Shown: positions 27,657-36,588 of the stretch, piece after piece | How the letters are laid out: each line of letters starts with the position of its first letter | Position numbering within the stretch: the stretch's first letter is position 1 | Origin: Chryseobacterium vaccae | Lineage (GTDB): Bacteria > Bacteroidota > Bacteroidia > Flavobacteriales > Weeksellaceae | DNA length: 64,000 nucleotides | Direction of reading: 5' to 3' | Assembly (NCBI RefSeq): GCF_009602705.1 | Contig: NZ_VSWH01000001.1 | Coordinates: 372,001-436,000 of the forward strand | Notes under the pieces: generated by a model | Told to the model about the DNA's origin: nothing | Databases searched by the model: none | What the model saw: the letters and a program-made list of their open reading frames with translations, nothing else | Position numbers and translations under genes: made by a program

Positions 27657-29096
27657 ATGAAAAAACTAATTGTAAGTTGTCTGGCCGCAGGTGCCGTTTT
27701 GAATGTTAACGCACAAAACTACTGGAAGAAAAATGCAGGAAAAACAGCTAAGGTGATCCTCACCAATTCCAAAACCAGCGAAAAAATGGCAGACAAAGGA
27801 ACCGTGAAATTTGAAAAATTCGGGCAGCCGAAAGAAACAGATGCCTGTATTTTTGTAGATCCTGATTTCAAATACCAGAAGCTGATTGGGATAGGAGGTG
27901 CTGTTACAGATGCTTCCGCTGAAACATTTTATAAAATGCCTAAGGATAAGCAGAAAGAAATCATCGATGCTTATTTCGGAAAAAACGGTCTGGGTTATAC
28001 TGTGGTTCGTACCAATATGAATTCGTGTGATTTTTCAAGTGATTCTTATACGTATGTAGCAGATAATGATACTTCACTGAAGTCGTTCAATATTGCGCAT
28101 GATGAAAAGTATAAGATCCCGATGATTAAAGAAGCCCAGAAGGCAATAGGGAAAGATTTTACCTTTTATTTCTCACCCTGGAGCCCCCCGGCATGGATGA
28201 AGTCTAATAAAAGTCTGTTCAAAGGAGGAAGACTGGAAAACCAGTATTATCAGACCTGGGCAGATTATTATATTAAATTCATGAAAGAATATGAAAAAAG
28301 AGGAATTAATATCTGGGGACTGACGATTCAGAACGAGCCGATGGCTACGCAAACCTGGGAATCCTGTATTTATTCTGCGGAAGAAGAAGGTGATTTCCTT
28401 AAAAATAATCTGGGACCCACACTCTGGAAAAATGGCTATAAAGATAAAAAAGTAATGATCTGGGATCACAACAGGGATCTTATCTACCAGAGAGCAACAA
28501 CCACTTTAAGCGATCCTGAGACCTCTAAATATGCACACGGAATCGGCTATCACTGGTATGAAACCTGGAACAACAAGACCCAGCTGTTTGATAATTTAGC
28601 GGAAACCCAAAGAGCTTTTCCTGATAAATTCCTTGCTTTTACGGAAGGATGCAAAGAACAGTTCAGCATGTCAAGAATTTATGATGTAAGTCTTGGAGAA
28701 CTTTACGGGAAAAATATGCTGAATGATTTCAATAAAGGGACCGCTTTGTGGACAGACTGGAATGTTCTTTTGGATGAAACGGGAGGTCCGAACCATGTCG
28801 GGAATTTCTGCTTTGCACCAATTATTGCTGATACCAAAACAGGAGAAGTCCATTATACTTATGAATATTATTATGTAGGTCATGTTTCAAAATTCATTAA
28901 GCCTAACGCTCAGAGGATAGGAAGTTCTTCCAACAGAGCAGCCCTTACTTCAACTACTTTTATGAATGAAAACGGACAATTGGTGACTGTAATTATGAAT
29001 GATTCCGATAATGATATTGAAACCAACCTGTGGATTGAAGGAATGTCTGCAAAACTGTCTGCTCCGGCACATTCTATACAGACTGTAATTATATAA
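27657..29096 (+). CDS. GH30-family glucosidase (GH30_1/glucosylceramidase-like)
   Basis: A 479-residue secreted GH30 enzyme. The start is set to the ATG at 27657 because it opens a clear signal peptide (MKKLIVSCLAAGAVLNVNAQ); an upstream in-frame extension to 27552 lacks one. The acid/base is Glu227 in LTIQNEPMATQTWE and the nucleophile Glu330 in AFTEGCKE; GTALWTDWNVLLDETGGPNHVGNFC follows human glucocerebrosidase closely, pointing to GH30_1. It differs clearly from the first GH30 of this operon, suggesting a division of labour (endo and exo). It has no lipobox. A terminator follows. Confidence 0.85.
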   Translation: MKKLIVSCLAAGAVLNVNAQNYWKKNAGKTAKVILTNSKTSEKMADKGTVKFEKFGQPKETDACIFVDPDFKYQKLIGIGGAVTDASAETFYKMPKDKQKEIIDAYFGKNGLGYTVVRTNMNSCDFSSDSYTYVADNDTSLKSFNIAHDEKYKIPMIKEAQKAIGKDFTFYFSPWSPPAWMKSNKSLFKGGRLENQYYQTWADYYIKFMKEYEKRGINIWGLTIQNEPMATQTWESCIYSAEEEGDFLKNNLGPTLWKNGYKDKKVMIWDHNRDLIYQRATTTLSDPETSKYAHGIGYHWYETWNNKTQLFDNLAETQRAFPDKFLAFTEGCKEQFSMSRIYDVSLGELYGKNMLNDFNKGTALWTDWNVLLDETGGPNHVGNFCFAPIIADTKTGEVHYTYEYYYVGHVSKFIKPNAQRIGSSSNRAALTSTTFMNENGQLVTVIMNDSDNDIETNLWIEGMSAKLSAPAHSIQTVII

Positions 29097-29120
29097 ACTT
29101 CATATTAATTATTTTTTAAG

Positions 29121-29149
29121 AGACTGGCTTTTGAAGTCGGTCTTTTTTT
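29121..29149 (+). terminator. Terminator of the PUL operon
   Basis: Ten-pair stem AGACTGGCTT/AAGTCGGTCT (29121-29130 with 29134-29143, two G-U pairs) followed by seven T, 24 nt after the last stop codon. Confidence 0.75.
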
Positions 29150-29159
29150 ATTGAAAATC

Positions 29160-29490
29160 TGGATTTCCTAATGTTGAAAAACGCAAGGGCGTAAGGTTTT
29201 TGGATGTTAGAATGTTTTTAAGACACAAAAAAACAAAGATTTTTAGCAAATTTTTTCAACGAGTCTGAAAATATATTTTTTATTTAGTCTTTGATTGAGC
29301 AGATCTGGCAGATTTCTTTTCTGTTGAATTTATTTTGAAAATAAGAATAATTTTTTGTGCCAAAAAAACTAATCATCATATCATAAAAAAGATCTGCGAA
29401 ACATAAAATATCAACAAAGATGTGCGTCAATCGCGAAATCCGCGGGAAATCTTTTGAAACAGCAGATTTAAAATTTACGCTTATAAAATT
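29160..29490. repeat. Inverted copy of the dispersed intergenic repeat
   Basis: The 474-bp gap 29097-29570 has no gene. On the minus strand it carries AATCTGCCAGATCTGCTCAA followed by GACTAAATAAAAAA, matching the copy near 34.52 kb, plus fragments with the words CTTGCG and CGAAATCCGCGG. Degenerate, without ORF. Confidence 0.55.
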
Positions 29491-29513
29491 AAATAGAACT
29501 TCCTGCAAAAAAT

Positions 29514-29543
29514 AAGAGGTTATCCTTCCGCGGATAACCTCTT
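29514..29543 (-). terminator. Terminator of fabI
   Basis: Perfect 12-bp stem AAGAGGTTATCC/GGATAACCTCTT (29514-29525 with 29532-29543), 28 nt after the fabI stop on the minus strand. Confidence 0.75.
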
Positions 29544-29570
29544 TGTTTCATTTAAAATAAGAATGACTGA

Positions 29571-30383
29571 TTAGTCTTCAATATTATATTTATTAATCAC
29601 TTTCTGAGTTACCCCTGAACTGCTGAAACCTCCATCGTGGAAAAGATTCTGCATCGTTACTTTTTTAGTAAGATCAGAGAAAAGAGTAACACAATAGTCT
29701 GCACATTCAAGAGCGGTAGCATTTCCTAGCGGAGACATATCTTCAGCATAACCTAAGAATCCTCCAAAACCTTTCACACCGCTGCCTGCTGTAGTCATGG
29801 TAGGAGACTGAGAAACTGTATTTACACGTACTTTTCTTTCCCCCCAATAGTTTCCGAAAGTTCTCGCAATACTTTCAAGATAAGCTTTGTTGTCAGACAT
29901 ATCGTTGTAATCCGGGAATGTTCTCTGAGCGGCAATATAGGTAAGTGCTAAAATGCTTCCCCATTCGTTCATACAGTCTTTTTCCCAAGCCACACGCATT
30001 ACTTTGTGGAAAGAAACAGCGGAAATATCCCATCCTTTTTCCAACCAGTCGTAATTCATTTCTGTATAGTGTTTTCCTTTTCTTACATTCACGGACATTC
30101 CGATAGAGTGAAGAATGAAATCTATTTTTCCGAATTTTGCTGTCGCAGCATCAAAAAGTTTTTCAAGATCTTCTATAGAGGTCGCATCTGCAGCGATCAC
30201 TTCAGAACCTGTTTTTTCTGCTAAACCATTAAGTTCTCCCATTCTCAAAGCGATAGGAGCATTAGATAAGATGAATTCTGCACCTTCCTCATGACATCTT
30301 TCAGCAACTTTCCATGCGATAGATTGTTCATTAAGGGCTCCAAATATAATCCCCTTTTTGCCTTTAAGTAAACCGTATGACAT
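29571..30383 (-). CDS. fabI: Enoyl-ACP reductase FabI
   Basis: A 270-residue short-chain-dehydrogenase-type enoyl-[acyl-carrier-protein] reductase, final step of the type II fatty acid elongation cycle. N-terminal nucleotide-binding GIIFGALNEQSIAWKVA is the FabI form of the Rossmann glycine motif, and LHSIGM is typical. The active-site Tyr...Lys pair is represented in TFPDYNDMSDNKAYLE. Length is normal. Cytosolic. A TACATTTG -7 box precedes it on the minus strand (30415-30408). Confidence 0.95.
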   Translation of the reverse strand: MSYGLLKGKKGIIFGALNEQSIAWKVAERCHEEGAEFILSNAPIALRMGELNGLAEKTGSEVIAADATSIEDLEKLFDAATAKFGKIDFILHSIGMSVNVRKGKHYTEMNYDWLEKGWDISAVSFHKVMRVAWEKDCMNEWGSILALTYIAAQRTFPDYNDMSDNKAYLESIARTFGNYWGERKVRVNTVSQSPTMTTAGSGVKGFGGFLGYAEDMSPLGNATALECADYCVTLFSDLTKKVTMQNLFHDGGFSSSGVTQKVINKYNIED

Positions 30384-30442
30384 AATTCTTTAATGTTTAT
30401 TTTACTACAAATGTAGCAATAATTTGTGTTTGCGGCATAATA

Positions 30443-30476
30443 AAAATGGAGTCTTAAATTAATAAGGCTCCATTTT
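30443..30476 (-). terminator. Terminator after the LEA-like gene
   Basis: Perfect 9-bp stem AAAATGGAG/CTCCATTTT (30443-30451 with 30468-30476) just after the stop codon on the minus strand. Confidence 0.65.
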
Positions 30477-30503
30477 CTTGAAAATATTTATATGACTGAA
30501 ATT

Positions 30504-30803
30504 TTAATTGGTTTTCTTGTTCCATTCTGCTTTTACATCTTCTGCTGCATCTTTGGTTTTTTCCCATGCATCGTTGGCTTTGTCTTTAATGTCATCCCAT
30601 GCATCAGAAACATTATTTTTTACTTTCTCCAACCAGTCTTCCTGTTTTGCTTCTTCATCATTGGATCTCTTTTCATTGATATACTCTTTTGCCTTGTCTG
30701 CTAATTCCTCAATTTTCCACTTTGCTTTATCTGCTGCATTCTTTAATGAGTTTTCGGTATCATTTACTGCATTTTCCGCTTTGTTGTATTCTGAATTGTT
30801 CAT
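30504..30803 (-). CDS. LEA-like highly charged helical protein
   Basis: A 99-residue protein of unknown function starting MNNSEYNKAENAVND. It is almost entirely Ala, Lys, Glu, Asp and Asn with Trp residues spaced through it (KAKWKIEELADKAKEYI, DAWDDIKDKANDAWEKT), a quasi-repeat of about 11 residues like group 3 LEA (late embryogenesis abundant) proteins or YtxH/apolipoprotein-like helices. No signal peptide. LEA-like proteins protect membranes or proteins under desiccation or freezing; this role is inferred from composition only. Start at 30803 is the first ATG of the homogeneous helical part; an extension to 30848 has no such character. Confidence 0.7.
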   Translation of the reverse strand: MNNSEYNKAENAVNDTENSLKNAADKAKWKIEELADKAKEYINEKRSNDEEAKQEDWLEKVKNNVSDAWDDIKDKANDAWEKTKDAAEDVKAEWNKKTN

Positions 30804-31127
30804 AATATAAAATATTTTGTTGTGTATCAGTAAACAAACAATAACCATTCCTAAAATCCGGCTCCATTGTTAAATTTTTCATAATCTTTTGTTATTCTTT
30901 TCTAAATCGATGTACCTTTAATAATCTCAGTTCTGATCATAATTTCTGATATATATAGGTTTAAAGCTGGATGATAGAAAGGGAAAGTTATGAGGGGTAT
31001 CAATAATAAGTATTGCTTTGTTTAATTTGATTTTACAGAGGCTTTCAATATCCCTAAAGTAACTTCCATTTTTCTGCCTTTAATATCAGCCTATTTAACC
31101 CGGGCTTTAATAACAAATGAAAAACTT
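30804..31127. other. Gene-free stretch
   Basis: AT-rich 324-bp gap between the divergent LEA-like and tag genes. No ORF, repeat or hairpin of note was seen; it should hold the two promoters, but no exact TAnnTTTG box with a partner was found. Confidence 0.5.
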
Positions 31128-31685
31128 ATGGAAAAAATACGCTGCGGATGGTGTGAGAAGGATGATCTCTACCGCAAATACCACGATGAAGAGTGGGGAA
31201 AGCCTGTCTTCGATGACAAAACTATTTTTGAGTTTCTCGTTCTTGAAAGTTTCCAGGCAGGATTGAGTTGGTATACGATTCTTTCTAAACGCGAAAACTT
31301 CAGGAAGGCTTTTGATGATTTTGATTATAGGAGAATAGCCTTTTATTCAGATGAAAAAACAGAGGAACTCATGCAGAATTCGGGAATTATAAGAAACAGG
31401 TTTAAAATAAAAGCTACCGTAAGTAACGCACAGCGGTTTATGGAAGTACAGGAAGAATACGGAAGCTTTTCTGAATATATCTGGGGTTTTGTAGGAGGAA
31501 GGCCATTAGATAATATGCCTGAAACATTATCTGATATTCCTGCGGTAACAAAAGTTTCGGACGCTTTGGCAAAAGACCTTAAAAAGCGAGGTTTTAAGTT
31601 TTTGGGATCAACAGTGGTATATGCCCATATGCAGGCTACCGGAATGGTGAATGATCATCTGAAAAGCTGTTTCATTAGGTGGTGA
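31128..31685 (+). CDS. tag: DNA-3-methyladenine glycosylase I
   Basis: A 185-residue HhH-superfamily base-excision repair glycosylase that removes 3-methyladenine from alkylated DNA. The start MEKIRCGWC, KYHDEEWG and the C-terminal NDHLKSCF supply the four zinc ligands of Tag (Cys6, His19, and the late His and Cys). FLVLESFQAGLSWYTIL is the family block that shapes the base pocket. Length and layout are those of E. coli Tag. Single gene; cytosolic. Confidence 0.95.
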   Translation: MEKIRCGWCEKDDLYRKYHDEEWGKPVFDDKTIFEFLVLESFQAGLSWYTILSKRENFRKAFDDFDYRRIAFYSDEKTEELMQNSGIIRNRFKIKATVSNAQRFMEVQEEYGSFSEYIWGFVGGRPLDNMPETLSDIPAVTKVSDALAKDLKKRGFKFLGSTVVYAHMQATGMVNDHLKSCFIRW

Positions 31686-31911
31686 TAAATTTTGTTTTAT
31701 TCATTTTTAAGTGAAGTTTTGTATGAATAATGTAATTGTATTTTAAGTTTATTTAAGTTTGAAGTGCTTTTTATGGCTTTGCAAAGGGTGTTTGTATAGA
31801 TTTGAAGTCGTGGAATGTTTCATTTAATGGTGATTAAGTATTGTTTTACTCACAGTGGGGTGTGTTTATTATTGAATTTTTAAAATATTAATGGTTTTAT
31901 TGAAAAATTCG

Positions 31912-31919
31912 TATATTTG
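31912..31919 (+). promoter_or_regulatory. -7 box of the head-repeat protein gene
   Basis: TATATTTG, exact TAnnTTTG, 29 nt before the start codon; the -33 element at the usual spacing is a weak TTA. The rest of the 263-bp gap shows nothing else. Confidence 0.55.
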
Positions 31920-31948
31920 CACCCTCAAAATAAACACCCAACAATAGC

Positions 31949-33331
31949 ATGATCAAAAAATGTAAACTTTCGTTTTTTCTTATCTTTTTGCTAATTACTA
32001 TTTCTTTACCGGCACAGGTGGGGATAGGAACTCCGAGTCCAGATCCTTCTGCAATGCTGCAGATCAGTTCAAAAGATAAGGGAATGTTGCTGCCGAGTGT
32101 GGCGTTGGTTTCATTAACGGATCGTACAACTATTCAGAATCCTGCGGACGGGCTTATTGTATGGAACAATGGTAACGGAACTTTAACCGAAACCGGTTTC
32201 TATTACTGGAATGCTTTAAAATGGAATATGCTTTCCACAGCTTCCGGAAATAACGGAAACGGAAATAACGGTGGTGGAAGTGTAACCCCAATGTCTGCCT
32301 GGAACAATTCAGCATCCAACAGTGGGAATTCGGGAGGGGCTAATACGAATCTTTCATTGGGAACCAATACTTCTGATGACCTTGTGTTTAAAGTAAATTC
32401 AATTTCGGTTGGAAGATTGGGAGTAAATAATTCGGTAAGTTTCGGAACAAATGCGAATGCATCTCAGAATGGTATTGCTTTGGGAAATTCCAGCAGTGCT
32501 TACCAGGGAATTGCAATCGGAACCAATACTTCGGTAACGGCTAATGAATCTGTGGCTTTGGGAGCTAACTCAAAAATTTCAGGATATCAGTCAACAGCAA
32601 TCGGATATAATGCAAAAGTTACGGTGAATGAAGCTACGGCAGTAGGGAATAATGCTGATGCATCTGGATTTCAGTCTGTTGCTATGGGATATAATGCGAA
32701 AACAACCACAAATGATGCTACTGCTTTAGGGAAGAATTCAACAGCATCCGGATTTCAGTCAACAGCAGTCGGCTATAATGCTAAAACAACTTCTAACAGC
32801 GAAACAGCAGTGGGTTATAATACACAGACCAATAATCAGAATTCTACAGCAGTAGGATCGGGAGCTCAGGCATTGGGACAATTTTCTACTGCAATAGGTT
32901 ATGGGGCTTCTACCTCTCAGGCTAATGCTGTAATTATCGGAAACGGGAATGCCAATGTGGGAATTGGAACAGGAGCTCCAAATACTTCTGCAAAGCTGGA
33001 TGTAAACGGATCTTATAAAATGGGTGAGAAGGGTAGTGTGCAGAAAAACCAGATCAGTTTTGAAGCCTGGCCTTCAGTTTCGATAAATAATCTTCCTACA
33101 GGAAAATCTGTAACGATGGAAATTCCGGTTCCTGCCAACCTGCAGCCTGGTTCTACAAGAGCTGCCATAGTGGTTTCTCCAGCCGGAGACTTTACCGGAA
33201 ACACTTCTTTTTCAATTTCAAATCCAAGAATGAACTCTGTTTCAAGTATCACCATCAACCTTACCAATATCTCAGGAAATCCGGAAAGTCTTTATTCTAC
33301 GCATTTCTATGTGATGATTAATGAATTTTAA
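31949..33331 (+). CDS. Secreted protein with YadA-type head repeats
   Basis: A 460-residue exported protein: signal peptide 1-23, a short module with VGIGTPSPDPSAMLQIS seen in many Chryseobacterium surface proteins, a Gly/Asn linker near residue 105, then from about residue 173 to 330 about twelve units of 14 residues of the form (S/A)TA(V/I)GYNAKxTxNE, the YadA/Hia head repeat that folds as a trimeric left-handed beta-roll. A last domain of about 100 residues follows. There is no YadA membrane anchor and no T9SS sorting domain, so how it is held at the surface is unclear. Possible adhesin or filament. Confidence 0.85.
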   Translation: MIKKCKLSFFLIFLLITISLPAQVGIGTPSPDPSAMLQISSKDKGMLLPSVALVSLTDRTTIQNPADGLIVWNNGNGTLTETGFYYWNALKWNMLSTASGNNGNGNNGGGSVTPMSAWNNSASNSGNSGGANTNLSLGTNTSDDLVFKVNSISVGRLGVNNSVSFGTNANASQNGIALGNSSSAYQGIAIGTNTSVTANESVALGANSKISGYQSTAIGYNAKVTVNEATAVGNNADASGFQSVAMGYNAKTTTNDATALGKNSTASGFQSTAVGYNAKTTSNSETAVGYNTQTNNQNSTAVGSGAQALGQFSTAIGYGASTSQANAVIIGNGNANVGIGTGAPNTSAKLDVNGSYKMGEKGSVQKNQISFEAWPSVSINNLPTGKSVTMEIPVPANLQPGSTRAAIVVSPAGDFTGNTSFSISNPRMNSVSSITINLTNISGNPESLYSTHFYVMINEF

Positions 33332-33553
33332 GATAGAATGATATGATGAATCCGGAAATTGAGAGAAGAATAGTCATGAAAATAAAATTTTTGTAATAAA
33401 ACAAAGACTGCCAACAGATATTGAATTAATTTTGTCATGGATAATTTCAGACGGAAAACCTGAAGAAAGCGGCGGGGAATTCCTGATGTTTGTGTAGTTT
33501 CAGAGTGTTTCTATTGTCTGATCATTTTAAGTTTTCAGAAACCATTATTCAAT

Positions 33554-34318
33554 ATGACAAAAACAGGAATCATAGGTTGTGGCTGGCTCGGATCCAGAAT
33601 TGCAGAATCGCTGCCAGACAGACATATTATATATACTACGGCCACCACGGAGCAAAAAGTTGCACAACTGAATTCTAAAGGTTTTAATGCTTCTCTGGCC
33701 AGTTTCCCGGATTATCAGCTGGATGAAAAGATTCCGCAATGGAGCATGATCAGTCAGCTGGATGTTTTAATCATTACAATTCCGCTTTCCGGGAAAAGCT
33801 GTTGTGTGAGTTCTTTGTACAACAGGATACAGCATTTGTTTTCATTTATAGGAGATTGTAAAGGGCAGATGTTTGTGATGAGTTCCACAGGCGTTTATCC
33901 TGATCTTCCAAAAGAATTTACAGAAGATGATCTGTGGGTGGAGGCTGTTTCCGGGGAAAGAATGATCCGGAATAAATATCCTCAGGCTAATATTTTACGA
34001 TTAGGTGGATTGATGGGGGATAACAGGCTTCTTAAAAATTATAATGTTTCAGGTCTGGAAGCTCCGGTTAATCACATTCATTATGCAGATATATGTTCTG
34101 TAATTTCAAGAATGACAGAGCTAGGAACAGAAGGGAAACTTTATAATGTGACGGCTCCTTTTCATCCTTCAAAGGCGGCTGTCATTCATGCCCAGAAGAA
34201 TTTACCGTTTTCTGAAGAGAGAGAAGTTGAAGGCAGAAAGGTTCTTTCATCAAAACTGGTTTCTGAGCTTGATTTTGCATTCAAATATCCTGACCCGTGT
34301 CATTTTCATGAAGTATGA
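33554..34318 (+). CDS. NAD(P)-binding Rossmann-fold protein (YeeZ-like)
   Basis: A 254-residue protein with dinucleotide-binding GIIGCGWLGSRIAE at the N-terminus and SSTGVYPD plus ILRLGGLMG, as in the extended SDR epimerase-like YeeZ group. It lacks a clear catalytic YxxxK, so the reaction is unknown. The N-terminus MTKTG follows a plausible ATG. Cytosolic, single gene. Confidence 0.8.
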   Translation: MTKTGIIGCGWLGSRIAESLPDRHIIYTTATTEQKVAQLNSKGFNASLASFPDYQLDEKIPQWSMISQLDVLIITIPLSGKSCCVSSLYNRIQHLFSFIGDCKGQMFVMSSTGVYPDLPKEFTEDDLWVEAVSGERMIRNKYPQANILRLGGLMGDNRLLKNYNVSGLEAPVNHIHYADICSVISRMTELGTEGKLYNVTAPFHPSKAAVIHAQKNLPFSEEREVEGRKVLSSKLVSELDFAFKYPDPCHFHEV

Positions 34319-34329
34319 AAAATAAGTTA

Positions 34330-34720
34330 GGTAGTATTGATCTCCCACAGATTTTACAGATGACACATATTTTTTTTTAAGATGAGTTTTGCAATTCATC
34401 TTAAAAACAGAATTAGATTATTGATAAAAAGTAGATGAAGCGGAGTTTGAAAATCGCGATTTAAATTCAACTCAAATTCTACAATTTATACTTACTTTTT
34501 AGAATGACTTCATAAAATCTGCCAGATCTGCCCAATCAACGAGACTAAATAAAAAAAACATCTATTTATCAGATACATTGACGAAATATTGAAAATCTTT
34601 GATTTTCTTGCGCCCTAAAAGCAGCATAATGAGTTAAAGTCTTGCGTCGCTGCATTAAACCACAAAAAATTCATTAAAAAACCTTACAGAACTAAATCTG
34701 TAAAGTTGTGTGAGTCTATG
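34330..34720. repeat. Dispersed intergenic repeat (copy with best-preserved words)
   Basis: The 405-bp gap 34319-34723 has no ORF. It contains AATCTGCCAGATCTGCCCAA at about 34517, TTGATTTTCTTGCGCCCTA at 34599-34617 (identical to 2510-2528), and words such as CCCACAGATTTTACAGATGA. These recur in the gaps at 2.4, 29.3 and, more weakly, 43.9 kb. Confidence 0.6.
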
Positions 34721-34723
34721 TAT

Positions 34724-35242
34724 TTATTTTTTTGCCTGCAGCAGAGTATAGGCTCTGTTCGAAGTGAGATAGGAATGAAACAGGTCATACATGTCAAGCC
34801 AGTCGAAATTCAGGCCGAAGTTCTTTTTGGCTTCTTTAATGTTTTCAAAATTGTTTCCTGCAAACTGACTTTCATTATATACCAGGGCATTTTTAATGAT
34901 TTTGTCATCAAGAACCTGCATAAAACAGTAATCTACCGGCATATCTGCCCATTCAGAACTGTGTTCAATGATAAAACTTTCAATTTTATGATCTCTGATC
35001 ATTTTAAAAATATCCCCATCCCAGTGATCATTGTCCCGGTCGTATGGATAACTTTCAAAATCGGTTTCAGATTCCATATGTCTGATATAATCGCTCACCA
35101 GATCAAAATTTTCTATTCCCTCAAAATGTGGACAGGACATATTGAAAGGAACGAAGGTGAAGTTTTGCACTTCAAAATGAACAACATCTTTTCCTAAATC
35201 AATTTTTTTATTGATGATAAGACAAGTAATATCCTGGCCCAT
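34724..35242 (-). CDS. Conserved-looking cytosolic protein of unknown function
   Basis: A 172-residue acidic soluble protein that I do not recognise (MGQDITCLIINKKIDLGKDV...). Features: a cluster of aromatic/acidic residues (SYPYDRDNDHWDGDIFKMI), Cys in NMSCPHFEG and DYCFMQVL. No signal peptide or membrane segment. It starts 6 bp after the nucleoside phosphorylase stop, so it is in the same transcript, but its role cannot be inferred. Confidence 0.75.
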   Translation of the reverse strand: MGQDITCLIINKKIDLGKDVVHFEVQNFTFVPFNMSCPHFEGIENFDLVSDYIRHMESETDFESYPYDRDNDHWDGDIFKMIRDHKIESFIIEHSSEWADMPVDYCFMQVLDDKIIKNALVYNESQFAGNNFENIKEAKKNFGLNFDWLDMYDLFHSYLTSNRAYTLLQAKK

Positions 35243-35248
35243 GGTGAA

Positions 35249-36103
35249 TTATTTGATGATTCTGTCAAGTACCCAGGTAATCAGGTTCTTTTCAGAAGCG
35301 TTGTGGTCTGTAGAGAACTCTCCGCGTCTTCTGTTGGCAATAACGTTATTTACGGTGATCGCTTTGTGGCCTAATAGTTTTGAAAGGGCATAAATTGCAG
35401 AAGTTTCCATTTCAAAATTCGTGATGCCAAGATCATTTAATGTTTCCAGGAAATTATCATCCACTGCTTTCAGACGAAGCTGTCTTCCCTGAGGAGCGTA
35501 GAATCCAGGGAAAGTGGCTGTATTTCCGTGGTATTTAGCGTCTTTGTAGTATTCTCCCAGTTCTTCGGCCCAGTCTGAGAAGTAAAGCATCGGTTTGATT
35601 CTTTCATAAGGAAACTTTTCCAGGAAGCTTCTGGAGAACTCATTCTGGAAATTATAGTCCTGGTAGAAATGCATAAGACCATCCAGTCCAACCACATTCT
35701 GGGTAACGAGCATATTATCAACCTGTACATCAGGATTTACACTTCCACAGGTTCCCATACGGAATAATTCAAGGGATTTATGCTCTGTTTTGAATTCTTT
35801 ATTCTTAAGATCGATGTTCACCAGCGCATCAAGCTCGTTCATCACGATGTCGATATTTTCAGTTCCGATCCCTGTAGACATTACGGTGATTCTTTCTCCG
35901 CGAAGGGTTCCTGTATGCGTATAGAATTCTCTTTTATTTTTTTTGATCTCAACTTTATCAAAATACGTTGAAACTTTTGCCACTCTGTCCGGGTCTCCTA
36001 CAAGGATAATCTTGTCAGCAATATCTTCGGGTAAAAGATTCAGGTGGTATACACTTCCGTCTTCATTCAGAATAAGTTCTGAAGCAGCAAGTTTGTTTAG
36101 CAT
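35249..36103 (-). CDS. Nucleoside phosphorylase (uridine phosphorylase family)
   Basis: A 284-residue NP-I (PNP/UDP) family enzyme. Phosphate-binding GDPDRV near residue 37, STGIGTENIDIV, RMGTCGSV and the purine/pyrimidine pocket FEMETSAIYAL fit; the latter resembles the uridine-phosphorylase group. It splits nucleosides with phosphate to base and ribose 1-phosphate. Substrate preference (uridine or purine) is not settled from sequence alone. It forms an apparent operon with the 36130 gene upstream (26 bp) and the 172-residue protein downstream (6 bp). Confidence 0.85.
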   Translation of the reverse strand: MLNKLAASELILNEDGSVYHLNLLPEDIADKIILVGDPDRVAKVSTYFDKVEIKKNKREFYTHTGTLRGERITVMSTGIGTENIDIVMNELDALVNIDLKNKEFKTEHKSLELFRMGTCGSVNPDVQVDNMLVTQNVVGLDGLMHFYQDYNFQNEFSRSFLEKFPYERIKPMLYFSDWAEELGEYYKDAKYHGNTATFPGFYAPQGRQLRLKAVDDNFLETLNDLGITNFEMETSAIYALSKLLGHKAITVNNVIANRRRGEFSTDHNASEKNLITWVLDRIIK

Positions 36104-36129
36104 AATATGTATAATTTATTTTTTAATTT

Positions 36130-36588
36130 TTAATCAATGAAAATGGCTTCTTTATAAGGAGACGATATCAGCTCGTAAAGGGAACCGTATTCTTCTACGA
36201 TCCTTTTCTGGCCCTGAATGACCTCATATACTGTAACTGTCGTTTTTTCAAAATTCTTAGGATCTTTTCTCTGGGAAGTAATCTCGTAGAAATGATCTCC
36301 TTTTTTAAGGACAGAAATCAATTCTTCTTTGGTAGAGTTGTTAGATTCCATCATTCCGGGAAATTCTATCACAATATCCTTAAGCTCATTATATTTTTTA
36401 TAGGGTTTTGTAGTTCCGTTGGAATAAACATAAACATTGGGAACATCTTTATCTTTTTCGAGACGGATCAGATAATAATCGCTGCCTTTTTTCTCCGCAT
36501 ATACAGCCATTTCCTGTTGTTTTTTCTGCGAAAATGCGGAAAGTGAAAGGAAGCTTGCTGCAAAAGCAAACAATAATTTTGTTTTCAT
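36130..36588 (-). CDS. Secreted protein of unknown function
   Basis: A 152-residue protein with signal peptide 1-20 (MKTKLLFAFAASFLSLSAFS). The remainder is beta-rich and charged (YYLIRLEKDKDVPNVYVYS, FYEITSQRKDPKNF). No family recognised. It precedes the nucleoside phosphorylase gene by 26 bp. The 230-bp upstream gap holds nothing beyond AT-rich sequence. Confidence 0.75.
   Translation of the reverse strand: MKTKLLFAFAASFLSLSAFSQKKQQEMAVYAEKKGSDYYLIRLEKDKDVPNVYVYSNGTTKPYKKYNELKDIVIEFPGMMESNNSTKEELISVLKKGDHFYEITSQRKDPKNFEKTTVTVYEVIQGQKRIVEEYGSLYELISSPYKEAIFID

Noticed and set aside
33363..33498. Possible coding remnant reading ...KQRLPTDIELILSWIISDGKP... style sequence before the YeeZ-like gene
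   Set aside because: It looks protein-like for about 40 codons but has no start codon and no match I can name; it may be a gene relic, but the evidence is too thin to annotate.
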